A stretch of 64,000 nt of DNA from JAFECT01 sp035551675 (GTDB lineage Bacteria; Pseudomonadota; Alphaproteobacteria; Caulobacterales; Caulobacteraceae), in contig DASZMV010000018.1 of assembly GCA_035551675.1 (NCBI GenBank), forward strand, positions 120,504-184,503, given 5' to 3'. The notes under the pieces were generated by a model. It ran no database searches, had not been told where the DNA came from, and saw only the letters and a program-made list of their open reading frames with translations. How positions within the stretch are numbered: position 1 is the first letter of the stretch; each line of letters begins with the position of its first letter. Shown here in pieces: positions 42,677 to 51,303 of this stretch. The translations under genes and the position numbers were made by a program.

Positions 42677-45154
42677 GTGTTCAACGACCGGGTCTTCTTC
42701 TGCGCCTGCCTTGCCGGATTGATCGTCGTGCAATGGCTCGCCATGAGGAGCGCGCGCAAGGCGCCGGCCCTGGGCGTGTCGAAGGTCTTGATCGGCGTCG
42801 CCTGCCTGTGCTGTGCGGGACTGACCTGGCTTCCGTTGCAGACGGCGTCGCACGACCAGCTCGGCGGCTTAAGGACTCAGCTCGAGGGTGCGAGCATCGA
42901 CATCGCCCACGTCGGCGCCGGCGGCGTCACCGTCGGGCCCGACCCGTCGCGCGACTGGATCGTCGTCCCCTTCGCCTCCGCCCACGCCGTGCGCCTCTCG
43001 CACAGCGACAAGGGCGTGAAGCTCGACACGCGACCGCCGCTCGACAACGGACGCCTGTGGCTGAACGGCGGGCCGGTCACGGCGCCGCAGACACGCTATC
43101 TGGCCGACGGCGACAGCCTGAACCTGAAGATCGACAGCGCGCCGCGCGGCAAGACCATTGACGGCCGCGAAGGGCGTCGCCGATCCAGCACACTGCATCT
43201 GGCGTTGAAGGGCGATCGGCTGAGCATCGGCCTGGCGCAGCCGGAAGTCGCCGCGGATATTCGGGCGGAGGATTTGAACACCGCCTATAGCCAGCCGAAC
43301 AATGCAACGGGGACGATCACGTTGGCCATCGGCGCCTTGGCAGGCGGCGCCAAGCAGAACCAGATCGTGTTTCGCGCCATCGGCGCCCCGCTCAGCGCCT
43401 TGCTGGACGCGCGCGTGTCGATCGGACGCGACGCCCGTTCCGCCCAGGTCGTCTCCGCCGACGGCATGCGCACGGTCGCGTTCGGGCAATCCTTCGCCAC
43501 CGGCGGTCCCGCGGAAATTGTCCTGCGCGTCGAGCGCAAGGATCTCGACTGGCGCGGTCTCGCCCTGACCGGGTGGTTGCCCCTGGCCTTGGTGTTCGCG
43601 ACTTTTGTCGGGGCCTGGAAGCTGATGCGCCGCTCGGCCGGCGCCATGGTTCTGATCTCGCTGGCAACCGCGCTCGCCGGCCTGCGCCTGTTGATCGGTG
43701 AAGAAGGCGGCATTGTCGCCCAGTCGCCGACCTACGCCTATGTCACGCGCGACAGTCTCGCGGTCCTGGCCTTTGCGCCCCTGGTGGTCGCCATGGCCTG
43801 CGCGCGCGGCAAGCGGCCGAGGTTGTTCATCGCGTGGGCCGCCGTCGTTCTGGCGGCGCTCATTCTCATCTGGACGCGCTATGCGCCCGCGTTCGACAAC
43901 GCGTTGGCGCCGGTCGGCTGGCTGCAGCGCCTGGGCGGGCCGACGCTTCTGCTGGGCGCTGCCTGCGCCGTCGGCGTCATCGCGTGGCCGCTGGTTCGTC
44001 GCTTAGCTGGCGTGGGCGTGAACCTGTGGCGACGTCTCGCGCAGTGGCTCGCGCGGTTCGGCTCAGGCGTTGAGCGCATCGGGTCGCGTCTGCCGCAACC
44101 GATCTGGACCGCGATCCGGGAGAGCGCGCCCGGCCCCTTTGCGGTTCTCGTGGCGCTCGCCGTCGTTCGCGCGGGCTTCGCCGCGATCGGGTGGGCCGAG
44201 AACATCGGCGACCACATCCTGCTCAGCACCTTCACGACGCCGATCCTGGTCGCGGCCTCAGCCTGGGCGAGCGTGCGCATCGGGCGTCGGATCGCGGCGA
44301 CCCAGGGCGGGGTTCTGGCCGAGACCCTGTTCTGGTGGGGCGGCATGGCGCTAGCGATGGGCGTCATCTTCGTCGTCTGCAAGGACCGCGGCTATGTGAT
44401 GACCAACCTCTTGCCGTTCGTGCTTTGGGGCCTCTTGATCGCGGCGCTGCAACCGGGCCGGTGGAGTTGGACCAAGACCGTCATGGTCGCGCCGGGCGCC
44501 GCCTGCTTGGCAGCAGTCGCCCTCTATCTGGTCATGGCCATGCTGGCGCCGAACGAGGCGCAGATCGAACAGGCGATCCGCACGCCCAAGTCGCCGGCGA
44601 GCATCGCGCTGCTCGGCAAGCTCGGTCGCGACGACTCGATTCGCGATCGGGTCGACGCGTTTCTAAATCCCAGAGGCTTCGAGACCCTGGCCTCGACCGC
44701 CGCGACCGAGAACCGGGCGATCTTCCGTGCGCTGCGGGTCTATGCCCAGCCGACCTGGGGGCGCGGCTTCATGAACATCGAGCTGCCGCAAACCCTGCAG
44801 CGGGTGCAGATGAGCGACAACGTGCCCGCGATCCATCTGATGTCGCCGTTCGGGCGTGTGGGCGGGGTGCTGTTCCTCTGGCTGGTCGGGTTCGGCGCCG
44901 CGGGCCTGTCGATCGCGGCGCTGCGGCGCGTGCGGTGGAAACCGCTGTCGCTCAGCTTCGCGCAATCGGCGGCGGTGCTCGCGCTGTGGAGCGTGTTTCT
45001 GGTCGACCTCTATATGATGCTGGCCAATGTCCAGCTAATGGCCTTCACCGGGCGCGACCTCTATCTGATGTCTCCGATATCGGTGAGCGACGCGCTTGAA
45101 GCGCTAACCTTGCTCGCCATCGCCGGCTACGGCTTTTCGGAGAAGCCGCAGTGA
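42677..45154 (+). CDS. Divergent SEDS (FtsW/RodA-like) protein with FHA-like N-terminal module
   Basis: This is an 825-aa polytopic protein with a GTG start and about 15 predicted membrane segments. After two N-terminal helices comes a soluble beta-rich module (about 75-155) with LWLNGGPV and LADGDSLNL, like the C-terminal half of an FHA domain. From about residue 300 the topology matches SEDS glycosyltransferases. DRVDAFLNPRGF (658-668) resembles the 'R-x-x-x-F-L-N-P' loop. TWGRGFMN (693-700) resembles the 'G-x-G-F' segment. QRVQMSDNVPAIHL (708-721) aligns with the ERHTDFIFAV loop and keeps the catalytic Asp as D714. The C-terminal helices resemble the TG-x-x-L-P-x-x-S region. SEDS proteins polymerise lipid II. 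Confidence 0.7.
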   Translation: MFNDRVFFCACLAGLIVVQWLAMRSARKAPALGVSKVLIGVACLCCAGLTWLPLQTASHDQLGGLRTQLEGASIDIAHVGAGGVTVGPDPSRDWIVVPFASAHAVRLSHSDKGVKLDTRPPLDNGRLWLNGGPVTAPQTRYLADGDSLNLKIDSAPRGKTIDGREGRRRSSTLHLALKGDRLSIGLAQPEVAADIRAEDLNTAYSQPNNATGTITLAIGALAGGAKQNQIVFRAIGAPLSALLDARVSIGRDARSAQVVSADGMRTVAFGQSFATGGPAEIVLRVERKDLDWRGLALTGWLPLALVFATFVGAWKLMRRSAGAMVLISLATALAGLRLLIGEEGGIVAQSPTYAYVTRDSLAVLAFAPLVVAMACARGKRPRLFIAWAAVVLAALILIWTRYAPAFDNALAPVGWLQRLGGPTLLLGAACAVGVIAWPLVRRLAGVGVNLWRRLAQWLARFGSGVERIGSRLPQPIWTAIRESAPGPFAVLVALAVVRAGFAAIGWAENIGDHILLSTFTTPILVAASAWASVRIGRRIAATQGGVLAETLFWWGGMALAMGVIFVVCKDRGYVMTNLLPFVLWGLLIAALQPGRWSWTKTVMVAPGAACLAAVALYLVMAMLAPNEAQIEQAIRTPKSPASIALLGKLGRDDSIRDRVDAFLNPRGFETLASTAATENRAIFRALRVYAQPTWGRGFMNIELPQTLQRVQMSDNVPAIHLMSPFGRVGGVLFLWLVGFGAAGLSIAALRRVRWKPLSLSFAQSAAVLALWSVFLVDLYMMLANVQLMAFTGRDLYLMSPISVSDALEALTLLAIAGYGFSEKPQ

Positions 45155-47730
45155 CCGCGCCGGCCGCGCCCTCACGTAAAGGTCGCCGCGCGCGCGTTTC
45201 GCTGTGGCTGTTGGCGGCAGTCGCGCCGCTGTTGCTGATCGCCCAGACCTGGACGACGGGGGCCGACGTAAAGGCGAACGCGGATCAGCCCGACGTCTAT
45301 GTGCGCCTGGTCAACGGCGTCGTGCTCGGCAACGACGGCCTGCTGGTTCCCGGAAGGCCCGGCCAGGCGCCGGTGCGCGCCACCCAAAAGCTGTTCGATA
45401 CGCCGAGCTTGAACGTCTTCTTCAACCAGACGCCGCTGCATCTCGACGTTCAGAACAAGAGCCCGGGCCTGTGGGACATCGAGAACGGCGTGGTGCTGGC
45501 GCTCGACGGACACTCGCACCGGCGGGTGATGCCTTTCACAAAGGCGCAGGTATGGAAGGGCAATCTGCTGTTCCGCTCCGAGCAGGCGGTGACCGACGTC
45601 GATGACTTGAGCTTCGCGCACGGACGCATCCGCATGACGCCGCGCCGCAACGCTTCGACCAATGCGTTGCGCGTCAACGCCTTTGCGCCGCCGGCGGACG
45701 GCGCGACCGATCAGCTCCTGCTCTACGGCCACGAACCGCAGCCGAGCGGCGCCGCGGACCAGCCCCTGGCGCGGGTCGAACGCCTGGGACCCGCTCTCAT
45801 CGTCCACGCCTTCGTTTCGCACGCGGTATCGATCGACGGTGAAGCGATCGGCGAACGGACCGACGCGATCCTGCCCGCGGGCGCGCACCTGCGTGTCACC
45901 GACGGGCGGCGAAGCGCGGTGTTTTCCTTCGGCGGCGCGGCCCCGAGCGCGATCAGCGCCTGGCAACCCTTGACCGAGCGCGTGCGCGATCCGCGATTCG
46001 GCCGTTTCGCCGAGGCGTTCGAGACGGCGATGAGCCAGGCGATGGCCCAGGGCGCCGACGTGGAGAACAAGAGCGTCGCCACCAGCCTGGACGCCTCGCT
46101 ACAGGCGCGGCTGCAGAGCGCACTCGAGGCCTATATGGCGCCGCACGGCCCGCACCGCGCCGCCGTCACCGTCATGGACGCACGCACCGGCGAGATTCTG
46201 GCGCTGGCCACCTGGCCGGCGCCGTCGAACGACGCGTCGCCGCCGCTTAACGCCGACACCTCCGACCCGGAGCGGAACCAGAACTTCTATCCCATGCCGA
46301 TCGGCTCGGCCGCGAAACCGCTGATGTCGGAGGCGATCCTGACGGTCGAGCCGCAGCTCGCGCATCTGCAGATCAAGCCGGGCGAGATTCCGATCACCGA
46401 AATCCTCGGCGTGCAGCTCGACGCGAAGATCGGTTCAGACCATCCGCTGCCGGGACCCAAGATCGACTTCAACCAGTTCCTGCAGTGGTCGTCCAACCGC
46501 TTTGCGTTGAGCCTTTTGATGCTGTCGGCGACCAAGGCGCCGGACCGGGAGGGACCGGTCGCGTCGGACACCTATTGGATCGACAACCAGGCGCACGCGC
46601 ATCTACCGCCGCTGCTGTTCGATTCCTACCAGAAGGAGGACGGCACGCATCTGGGCGCATTAAACGGCGGCCTGCTGCCGTGGGCCGGACTGCTGTCTGA
46701 CTACTACGGCGTCGACTACAGCACGCCCCGGCATGCCCGGCCAGGGGACGTCGGCAACGACAGCTATGACATGGGCGTGTGGTCCGATCTGTTCGCTTTG
46801 CCGCAGATGCGCGCCTTGCCGCGGCCCTATCTGGCGGCGCTGAAGGACATCTCGCCCGACCGCGAGATCTTCCCGACCGAGGACATGCGCTCGTTCCGCG
46901 GCGACTTCGTGCAGATGATCCTGGGCGGTCAGGAATATCCGTGGACGACCATCCGGCTCGCCCAGTCCTATGCGCGGATCGTCACCAACCACATGGTGCG
47001 CGCGAGCCTGATGCAGCGCGACCCCAACGCGCCGCTCGAACGCTCCGCCAACATTCCGCCCGTGGCCTTTTCAACCGTGCGCGCCGGCATGGCGGCCGTC
47101 GTCAACGGGACCGGGGCCAAGATCCGGCCGGATGTCGACGCCTTGTCGGCGATGGCGAAACAACGGGGCGAGACGCTGGGGGTCTGGGCCAAGACCGGCA
47201 CGCCGAATCTCGAGACCGCCTACGCCACCGACGCCGAGGCGGCGATCGACGACCTCATCCGCGAACGTCTTCTGCTGCTCGACGGGGATCGCATCGTGGT
47301 CGCGGTGAAGGACTCCGTGCCCGCCCAGGGCGCGGCGGGGACCCGAGCGCTGGCGTCCAGCCGCCTGGGCGGCGCGCTCTTGCGTCGCCACGGCGTTTCG
47401 GCCGGCGCGGTGATCGCGCGCACCGCCGCCTACAACAAGGGCGACCGTTCCGGGTTCGAGGTGAAGCTCGGTAAGCTGGTGCTGAGCCGTCACACGGCTC
47501 TGCGCGCCCAGGAGACGCGGGCTTTTGTCTTCGTGGTGGGCCGCTATGCCGGATCGACCGACGGCGATCCGAAGCGTGCATTGGTGGTCGCGATCAACAT
47601 CCAGGACAACTGGGCGGACAAGGAGCACGTGGCGGCGATCTTCGGTCACTGCATCCTGTCGGGGATCATCGGCCCGACCCTGTTTGAGGACCCGTCGCTG
47701 CAACACGCGCCGCCGGCGGGGTGTGGCTAG
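45151..47730 (+). CDS. Class B penicillin-binding protein (peptidoglycan transpeptidase)
   Basis: This is an 859-aa protein with a GTG start and GTGA overlap. One N-terminal membrane helix (about 15-33) is followed by a 300-residue periplasmic region unlike the usual PBP pedestal but with FHA-like beta structure (VSIDGEAI, LPAGAHLRVTDG). The transpeptidase domain starts at TSLDASLQARLQ (311-322) and VMDARTGEILALAT (341-354). All three motifs are intact: S386-AAK389, S447-SN449 and K681-TG683. GGQEYPWTTIRLAQSYA also fits. There is no glycosyltransferase domain, so it is class B and should pair with the upstream SEDS protein. Confidence 0.85.
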   Translation: MTAPAAPSRKGRRARVSLWLLAAVAPLLLIAQTWTTGADVKANADQPDVYVRLVNGVVLGNDGLLVPGRPGQAPVRATQKLFDTPSLNVFFNQTPLHLDVQNKSPGLWDIENGVVLALDGHSHRRVMPFTKAQVWKGNLLFRSEQAVTDVDDLSFAHGRIRMTPRRNASTNALRVNAFAPPADGATDQLLLYGHEPQPSGAADQPLARVERLGPALIVHAFVSHAVSIDGEAIGERTDAILPAGAHLRVTDGRRSAVFSFGGAAPSAISAWQPLTERVRDPRFGRFAEAFETAMSQAMAQGADVENKSVATSLDASLQARLQSALEAYMAPHGPHRAAVTVMDARTGEILALATWPAPSNDASPPLNADTSDPERNQNFYPMPIGSAAKPLMSEAILTVEPQLAHLQIKPGEIPITEILGVQLDAKIGSDHPLPGPKIDFNQFLQWSSNRFALSLLMLSATKAPDREGPVASDTYWIDNQAHAHLPPLLFDSYQKEDGTHLGALNGGLLPWAGLLSDYYGVDYSTPRHARPGDVGNDSYDMGVWSDLFALPQMRALPRPYLAALKDISPDREIFPTEDMRSFRGDFVQMILGGQEYPWTTIRLAQSYARIVTNHMVRASLMQRDPNAPLERSANIPPVAFSTVRAGMAAVVNGTGAKIRPDVDALSAMAKQRGETLGVWAKTGTPNLETAYATDAEAAIDDLIRERLLLLDGDRIVVAVKDSVPAQGAAGTRALASSRLGGALLRRHGVSAGAVIARTAAYNKGDRSGFEVKLGKLVLSRHTALRAQETRAFVFVVGRYAGSTDGDPKRALVVAINIQDNWADKEHVAAIFGHCILSGIIGPTLFEDPSLQHAPPAGCG

Positions 47731-47734
47731 AGCC

Positions 47735-48160
47735 ATGGCCAACGCCCCCGTCCCCAGGCCTCGGAACACGACGAGCAATGCGGCGCGCGGCGCCGTGCGC
47801 AGGGATTTGCCGTCGGTGTTGCTGGCGCTGATGGCGCTCGGCCTGCTTTGCGCCGCGGTGTTCCTGCGCGATCCGACGCAGAAGCCGGCGGTGACGGCGA
47901 CGCATGCGCTGGCCACGCCGCTGTCGCGCATCACGCTCGAGGCGTCGGCCCTGGCGCCCACGCCGGGACAGCCGGTGACCTGGGGCGTGCTGGAGACCAA
48001 TTACGATCTCGACGACGAGACGTTGCGCCGAAGTCTTACGGCCACCTTCAACCGGCCATTCTCGCTGGAAGAGGCGCGCGCCTACAAACGCACCGCCCTG
48101 CCTCAGAGCATCACGCTGGTCGTGCGCGACGAGAACGTCCGCGGCGACGCTGGGGACTAG
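47735..48160 (+). CDS. Small single-TM protein closing the SEDS-PBP operon
   Basis: This 141-aa protein has a basic N-terminus and a membrane helix at about 25-45 (VLLALMALGLLCAAVFL). A short periplasmic domain follows with NYDLDDETLRRSLTATFNRP. It starts 4 bp after the PBP stop, so it is in the same transcript. No family is recognised; a small regulator of the PBP, in the way FtsL/FtsB-like proteins act, is one possibility. Confidence 0.65.
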   Translation: MANAPVPRPRNTTSNAARGAVRRDLPSVLLALMALGLLCAAVFLRDPTQKPAVTATHALATPLSRITLEASALAPTPGQPVTWGVLETNYDLDDETLRRSLTATFNRPFSLEEARAYKRTALPQSITLVVRDENVRGDAGD

Positions 48161-48257
48161 ACAATCAAAAAGCTCGTCGGGGCATGCCAGTCGGGATTTC
48201 GGACCTTGGCTGCCACGACCGCGGCTAGAGCGGCTCCCATAAGGAGCGGCGCCCCGA

Positions 48258-49370
48258 ATGCCCCCCGCGTCCAGGCCGTGGCGCATCGAAACCCTTGCCG
48301 GGTGGCGGGGCCAGCGGATAACTGGGGTCGCAAGCGGGGCCACCGACTTGGGAACAGTGACCATCGACGACGTCGCGGAGCTCGCCGGCGTCTCCATCAA
48401 GACAGTCTCGCGCGTGCTCAATCGCGAGCCGCACGTGCGCGAGTCGACCCGGCTACGGGTCGAAGCCGCCGCGGCGAAGCTGAACTACACGCCCAACGTC
48501 TCCGCCCGGGCGCTCGCGGGGTCGCGCTCGTATCTGATCGGCCTCTACTATGACAACCCGAGCCTGGGTTACGTCGGGCAGATCGAACAGGGCGCCATGG
48601 CCGCCTGCCGCCGCGCCGGTTACCACCTGATCGTCGAGGAGCTGCTGGAGACCGGCTCAGCGCTCCGCGACAGTATCGTGGCCCTGAACGCGCGCGTCCG
48701 GCCCGACGGGGTGATCCTCACCCCGCCCCTGTGCGACCGCCCCGAACTCCTCGAGGTCCTCGAAGCCGTCAAGGCCCCCTACGTGCGGATCGCCCCGTCC
48801 TGGGACCTGGACCGCAGTCCCTACGTGTACATGGACGACCGCAAGGCTGCCTATGAAATGACCGCCTACCTTCAGGGGCTCGGCCACCGCGACATCGCCT
48901 TCATCGGCGGCCCGCCCGATCACGTCGCCGCGGCAAGCCGCACCGAGGGATTCGCCGAGGCCATGGCGGTCGCGGGCCTGGAGGTCCGGGCGGGCCGGAT
49001 TCAGCCCGGCGAATTCAGTTTCCGGTCCGGGTGGGACGCCGCCGAGCGCCTGCTGAAGGTCGCGCGCGACCGTCCGACCGCGATCTTCGCGGGCAACGAC
49101 GACATGGCTCTGGGCGTCATGGCGGTGGCGAACCGGCTGCACATCGAGATCCCGGCGGACCTGACGCTGGTGGGCTTCGACGATTCCCCCAGCGCCCAGG
49201 TGATCTGGCCCCGGCTCACGACCGTCCGCCAGCCCGCCGCGGAGATGGCTTCGATGGCCGCCGACATCCTGATCGAGCGGGGGTCGGGCGAAAGCGGGTC
49301 GCGCGGACGGCGGCTCGATTTCGAACTCATTGTCCGCGATTCCTCCGGGCCGCCCGGCCGGCGCGGCTGA
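48258..49370 (+). CDS. LacI-family transcriptional regulator
   Basis: This is a protein of up to 370 aa. The helix-turn-helix is VTIDDVAELAGVSIKTVSRV, followed by the hinge NVSARALAGSRSYLIGL. A periplasmic-binding-protein fold then has FAGNDDMALGVMAVANRL and LTLVGFDDSPSAQVIWPRLT. ATG at 48258 has AGGAG upstream but adds 33 residues before the HTH; GTG at 48357 would give the usual short N-terminus. It probably represses the adjacent permease and the TonB receptor through the palindrome GACAGCGCTGTC, and releases on a sugar ligand. Confidence 0.93.
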   Translation: MPPASRPWRIETLAGWRGQRITGVASGATDLGTVTIDDVAELAGVSIKTVSRVLNREPHVRESTRLRVEAAAAKLNYTPNVSARALAGSRSYLIGLYYDNPSLGYVGQIEQGAMAACRRAGYHLIVEELLETGSALRDSIVALNARVRPDGVILTPPLCDRPELLEVLEAVKAPYVRIAPSWDLDRSPYVYMDDRKAAYEMTAYLQGLGHRDIAFIGGPPDHVAAASRTEGFAEAMAVAGLEVRAGRIQPGEFSFRSGWDAAERLLKVARDRPTAIFAGNDDMALGVMAVANRLHIEIPADLTLVGFDDSPSAQVIWPRLTTVRQPAAEMASMAADILIERGSGESGSRGRRLDFELIVRDSSGPPGRRG

Positions 49371-49411
49371 GACCCAGCCTTGCGAGGAGCCGGTAAGCGG
49401 CCTAGCCTTTT

Positions 49412-49423
49412 GACAGCGCTGTC
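49412..49423. promoter_or_regulatory. Predicted LacI operator upstream of the MFS permease
   Basis: The perfect palindrome GACAGCGCTGTC lies 26 bp upstream of the permease ATG, with a central CG step as in LacI/PurR-type operators. The same 12 bases recur at 61151-61162 in front of the TonB receptor. I saw no other copy in the window. Confidence 0.65.
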
Positions 49424-49449
49424 TTAGACGCTGCAGGATTGCCGGCCGC

Positions 49450-51081
49450 ATGGGCGTTTCGACATCAGCCAAGGGCGTTCTCGCCGATCGACGCGGTCTC
49501 TGGGCGTTTTGGATCGGTTGCCTGGCGGTCACCGCAGGCGTCCTCCTCCACCTTCCGATGTTTTGGATGGCGCGGAACATGGGCTTTCGCCTCGCAGGCA
49601 TGCCGATGGGGCCCGGCATGCTCGCGGGCATGGGCCTGATCGTTGCGGGAATCGCCGCTTCAGCCTGGGGCCTGTTGCCCCGGCGTGACCGCGGGGCGGC
49701 GGCGTACACGGCGGCGGTGCACGTTACGCCGCCCGAAGACGCGCCGCTCACCTGGGCCCACGGGCGGCTGATGATGATCCTGATCGTGGCCCTGGTCATC
49801 GACGTGATGAAGCCGGCCAGCCTTGGCTTCGTGGTCCCCGGCATGCAGTCCGAGTACGCCATACCCAAGACCGTTGTCGCGTTTCTGCCGTTCGTCGCCC
49901 TCGCCGGAACCGTCACCGGCTCGGTCGCATGGGGCGTGCTTGCCGACCTGTTCGGCCGGCGGGCGTCCATCCTGCTGTCGGCGGTCATGTTCGTGGGCAC
50001 CTCGATCTGCGGCGCGATGCCGAGCTTTGGGTGGAACCTCGCGATGTGTTTCCTGATGGGCGCGGCCGCGGGCGGCATGTTGCCGGTGGCTTACGCCCTG
50101 CTGGCCGAGAGCATGCCCTCGAAACATCGCGGCTGGAGCTTGGTTCTGATCGGCGGCCTCGGCGCCGTCGGCGGCTATCTGGCGGCGAGCAGCCTGTCGG
50201 CGGCGCTGCAGCCGACCTACGGCTGGCGCATCATGTGGTTTCTCGGCATGCCCACCGGCCTGATCCTGATCCTGCTCAACGGCGCCATTCCGGAGTCCGC
50301 CAAGTTTCTGCTCCGTCTGGGCCGCATCGACGAGGCCCACGCGGTGCTGAAGCGGTTCGGATCCAAGATCGTCGATGGTCCCGACGACGACTCTATCGAC
50401 GCGGAGGCGGGCCTGACCCACGGCCGCGCACCGGCGCCGCCGCTCTCACGCGGGTTTCTGGGAAAGACGGTCTCGTTGTCGACCGTCGCGATCGTCTGGG
50501 GGCTGGTGAACTTCGGCCTGTTGCTTTGGCTGCCGCAGGACTTGACCGCCAAAGGCTATTCCATGGGCGCACTAAGCCGCGTCCTTGCGCTCTCGGCCCT
50601 TATCGCGGCCCCGACGGTCTTCCTGTGCGCCTTCCTGTACAGCCGCTGGAGCACCAAATGGTCGCTGGTCGCCATGATCGCTCTCATGGCGCTCGGTCTC
50701 GTTCTTGTGCTGCAACTCGAAGCTTCCGGCGGTCACGGCGTCAGTGCGGTGGCGCCCGTTGCGCTGCTGATCGTCGGGTCGAACGGCGTGCTGGCGATCC
50801 TGTTACCCTACACGGCCGAGAACTATCCGGTGCGCGTGCGGGGGCGGGCTGCGGGCTGGGTGGCGGCCTGTTCCAAATTCGGCGGGCTGATCGCGCAGGG
50901 GCTGGCGGTGTTCGCCATCGCGCCCGCGGTGGGCGTCGCCGCGGGCCTGATCATCATTCCAACCATCCTGGCCCTGTTGCTCATCGCGCGCTTCGGCGCC
51001 GAGACCCGCGGTCGCGACCTGCGCGAGCTCGAAGACAGCGCGGCGCCGCGTACGCCCGCCGTCGCAGAGGTGCGCCCATGA
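49450..51081 (+). CDS. MFS transporter (probable sugar permease of the glucan locus)
   Basis: This is a 543-aa protein with about 12-14 membrane segments. Signatures are GVLADLFGRRASILLS and, in the second half, ENYPVRVRGRAAGWVAACSK. It has an extra N-terminal pair of helices (about 15-75) before the core. It sits directly after the LacI gene behind the operator, and the downstream lipoprotein gene overlaps its stop. It would import the mono- or disaccharide released by the glycosidases. Confidence 0.9.
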   Translation: MGVSTSAKGVLADRRGLWAFWIGCLAVTAGVLLHLPMFWMARNMGFRLAGMPMGPGMLAGMGLIVAGIAASAWGLLPRRDRGAAAYTAAVHVTPPEDAPLTWAHGRLMMILIVALVIDVMKPASLGFVVPGMQSEYAIPKTVVAFLPFVALAGTVTGSVAWGVLADLFGRRASILLSAVMFVGTSICGAMPSFGWNLAMCFLMGAAAGGMLPVAYALLAESMPSKHRGWSLVLIGGLGAVGGYLAASSLSAALQPTYGWRIMWFLGMPTGLILILLNGAIPESAKFLLRLGRIDEAHAVLKRFGSKIVDGPDDDSIDAEAGLTHGRAPAPPLSRGFLGKTVSLSTVAIVWGLVNFGLLLWLPQDLTAKGYSMGALSRVLALSALIAAPTVFLCAFLYSRWSTKWSLVAMIALMALGLVLVLQLEASGGHGVSAVAPVALLIVGSNGVLAILLPYTAENYPVRVRGRAAGWVAACSKFGGLIAQGLAVFAIAPAVGVAAGLIIIPTILALLLIARFGAETRGRDLRELEDSAAPRTPAVAEVRP

Positions 51082-51284
51082 GATTTTCAATCGGCATGGC
51101 GCTCGCCGCCCTGATCGGCGGTTGCGTAATGCAGAATCCGCCACAAACGACCAGCGATCACGCCGTCTTGGCTCATGAGTGTCAAGTCCGCGGCGGCCAT
51201 CTGGAGCCGATCCCCGGCGCCAACAACCCAAACGAGGCGTCGAACTATTATTGCGACCTCCCCGGCGGCGCGCAGAGCCATTGA
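51078..51284 (+). CDS. Small lipoprotein, 68 aa
   Basis: The frame opens with ATG overlapping the permease stop (ATGA). The signal MRFSIGMALAALIGGC is a short lipobox signal peptide, and two further Cys (in HECQVRGG and YYCDLPGG) may form a disulfide. It resembles small DUF333-type lipoproteins with a C-x-x-x-G-G pattern. It is part of the permease-GH87 transcript; its role is unknown. Confidence 0.65.
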   Translation: MRFSIGMALAALIGGCVMQNPPQTTSDHAVLAHECQVRGGHLEPIPGANNPNEASNYYCDLPGGAQSH

Positions 51285-51303
51285 CTACGATGGTCGGCGT
51301 CGA

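Noticed and set aside
45151..47730. Bifunctional class A PBP
   Set aside because: No glycosyltransferase 51 motif upstream of the transpeptidase; only one domain with SxxK, SxN and KTG.
37262..48160. Type VI secretion or SrfABC-like locus, because of FHA-like, GTPase and TM proteins together
   Set aside because: No TssB/TssC, Hcp, VgrG, ClpV, IcmF/TssM or SrfB/SrfC-like sequence is present, while SEDS and PBP motifs are.
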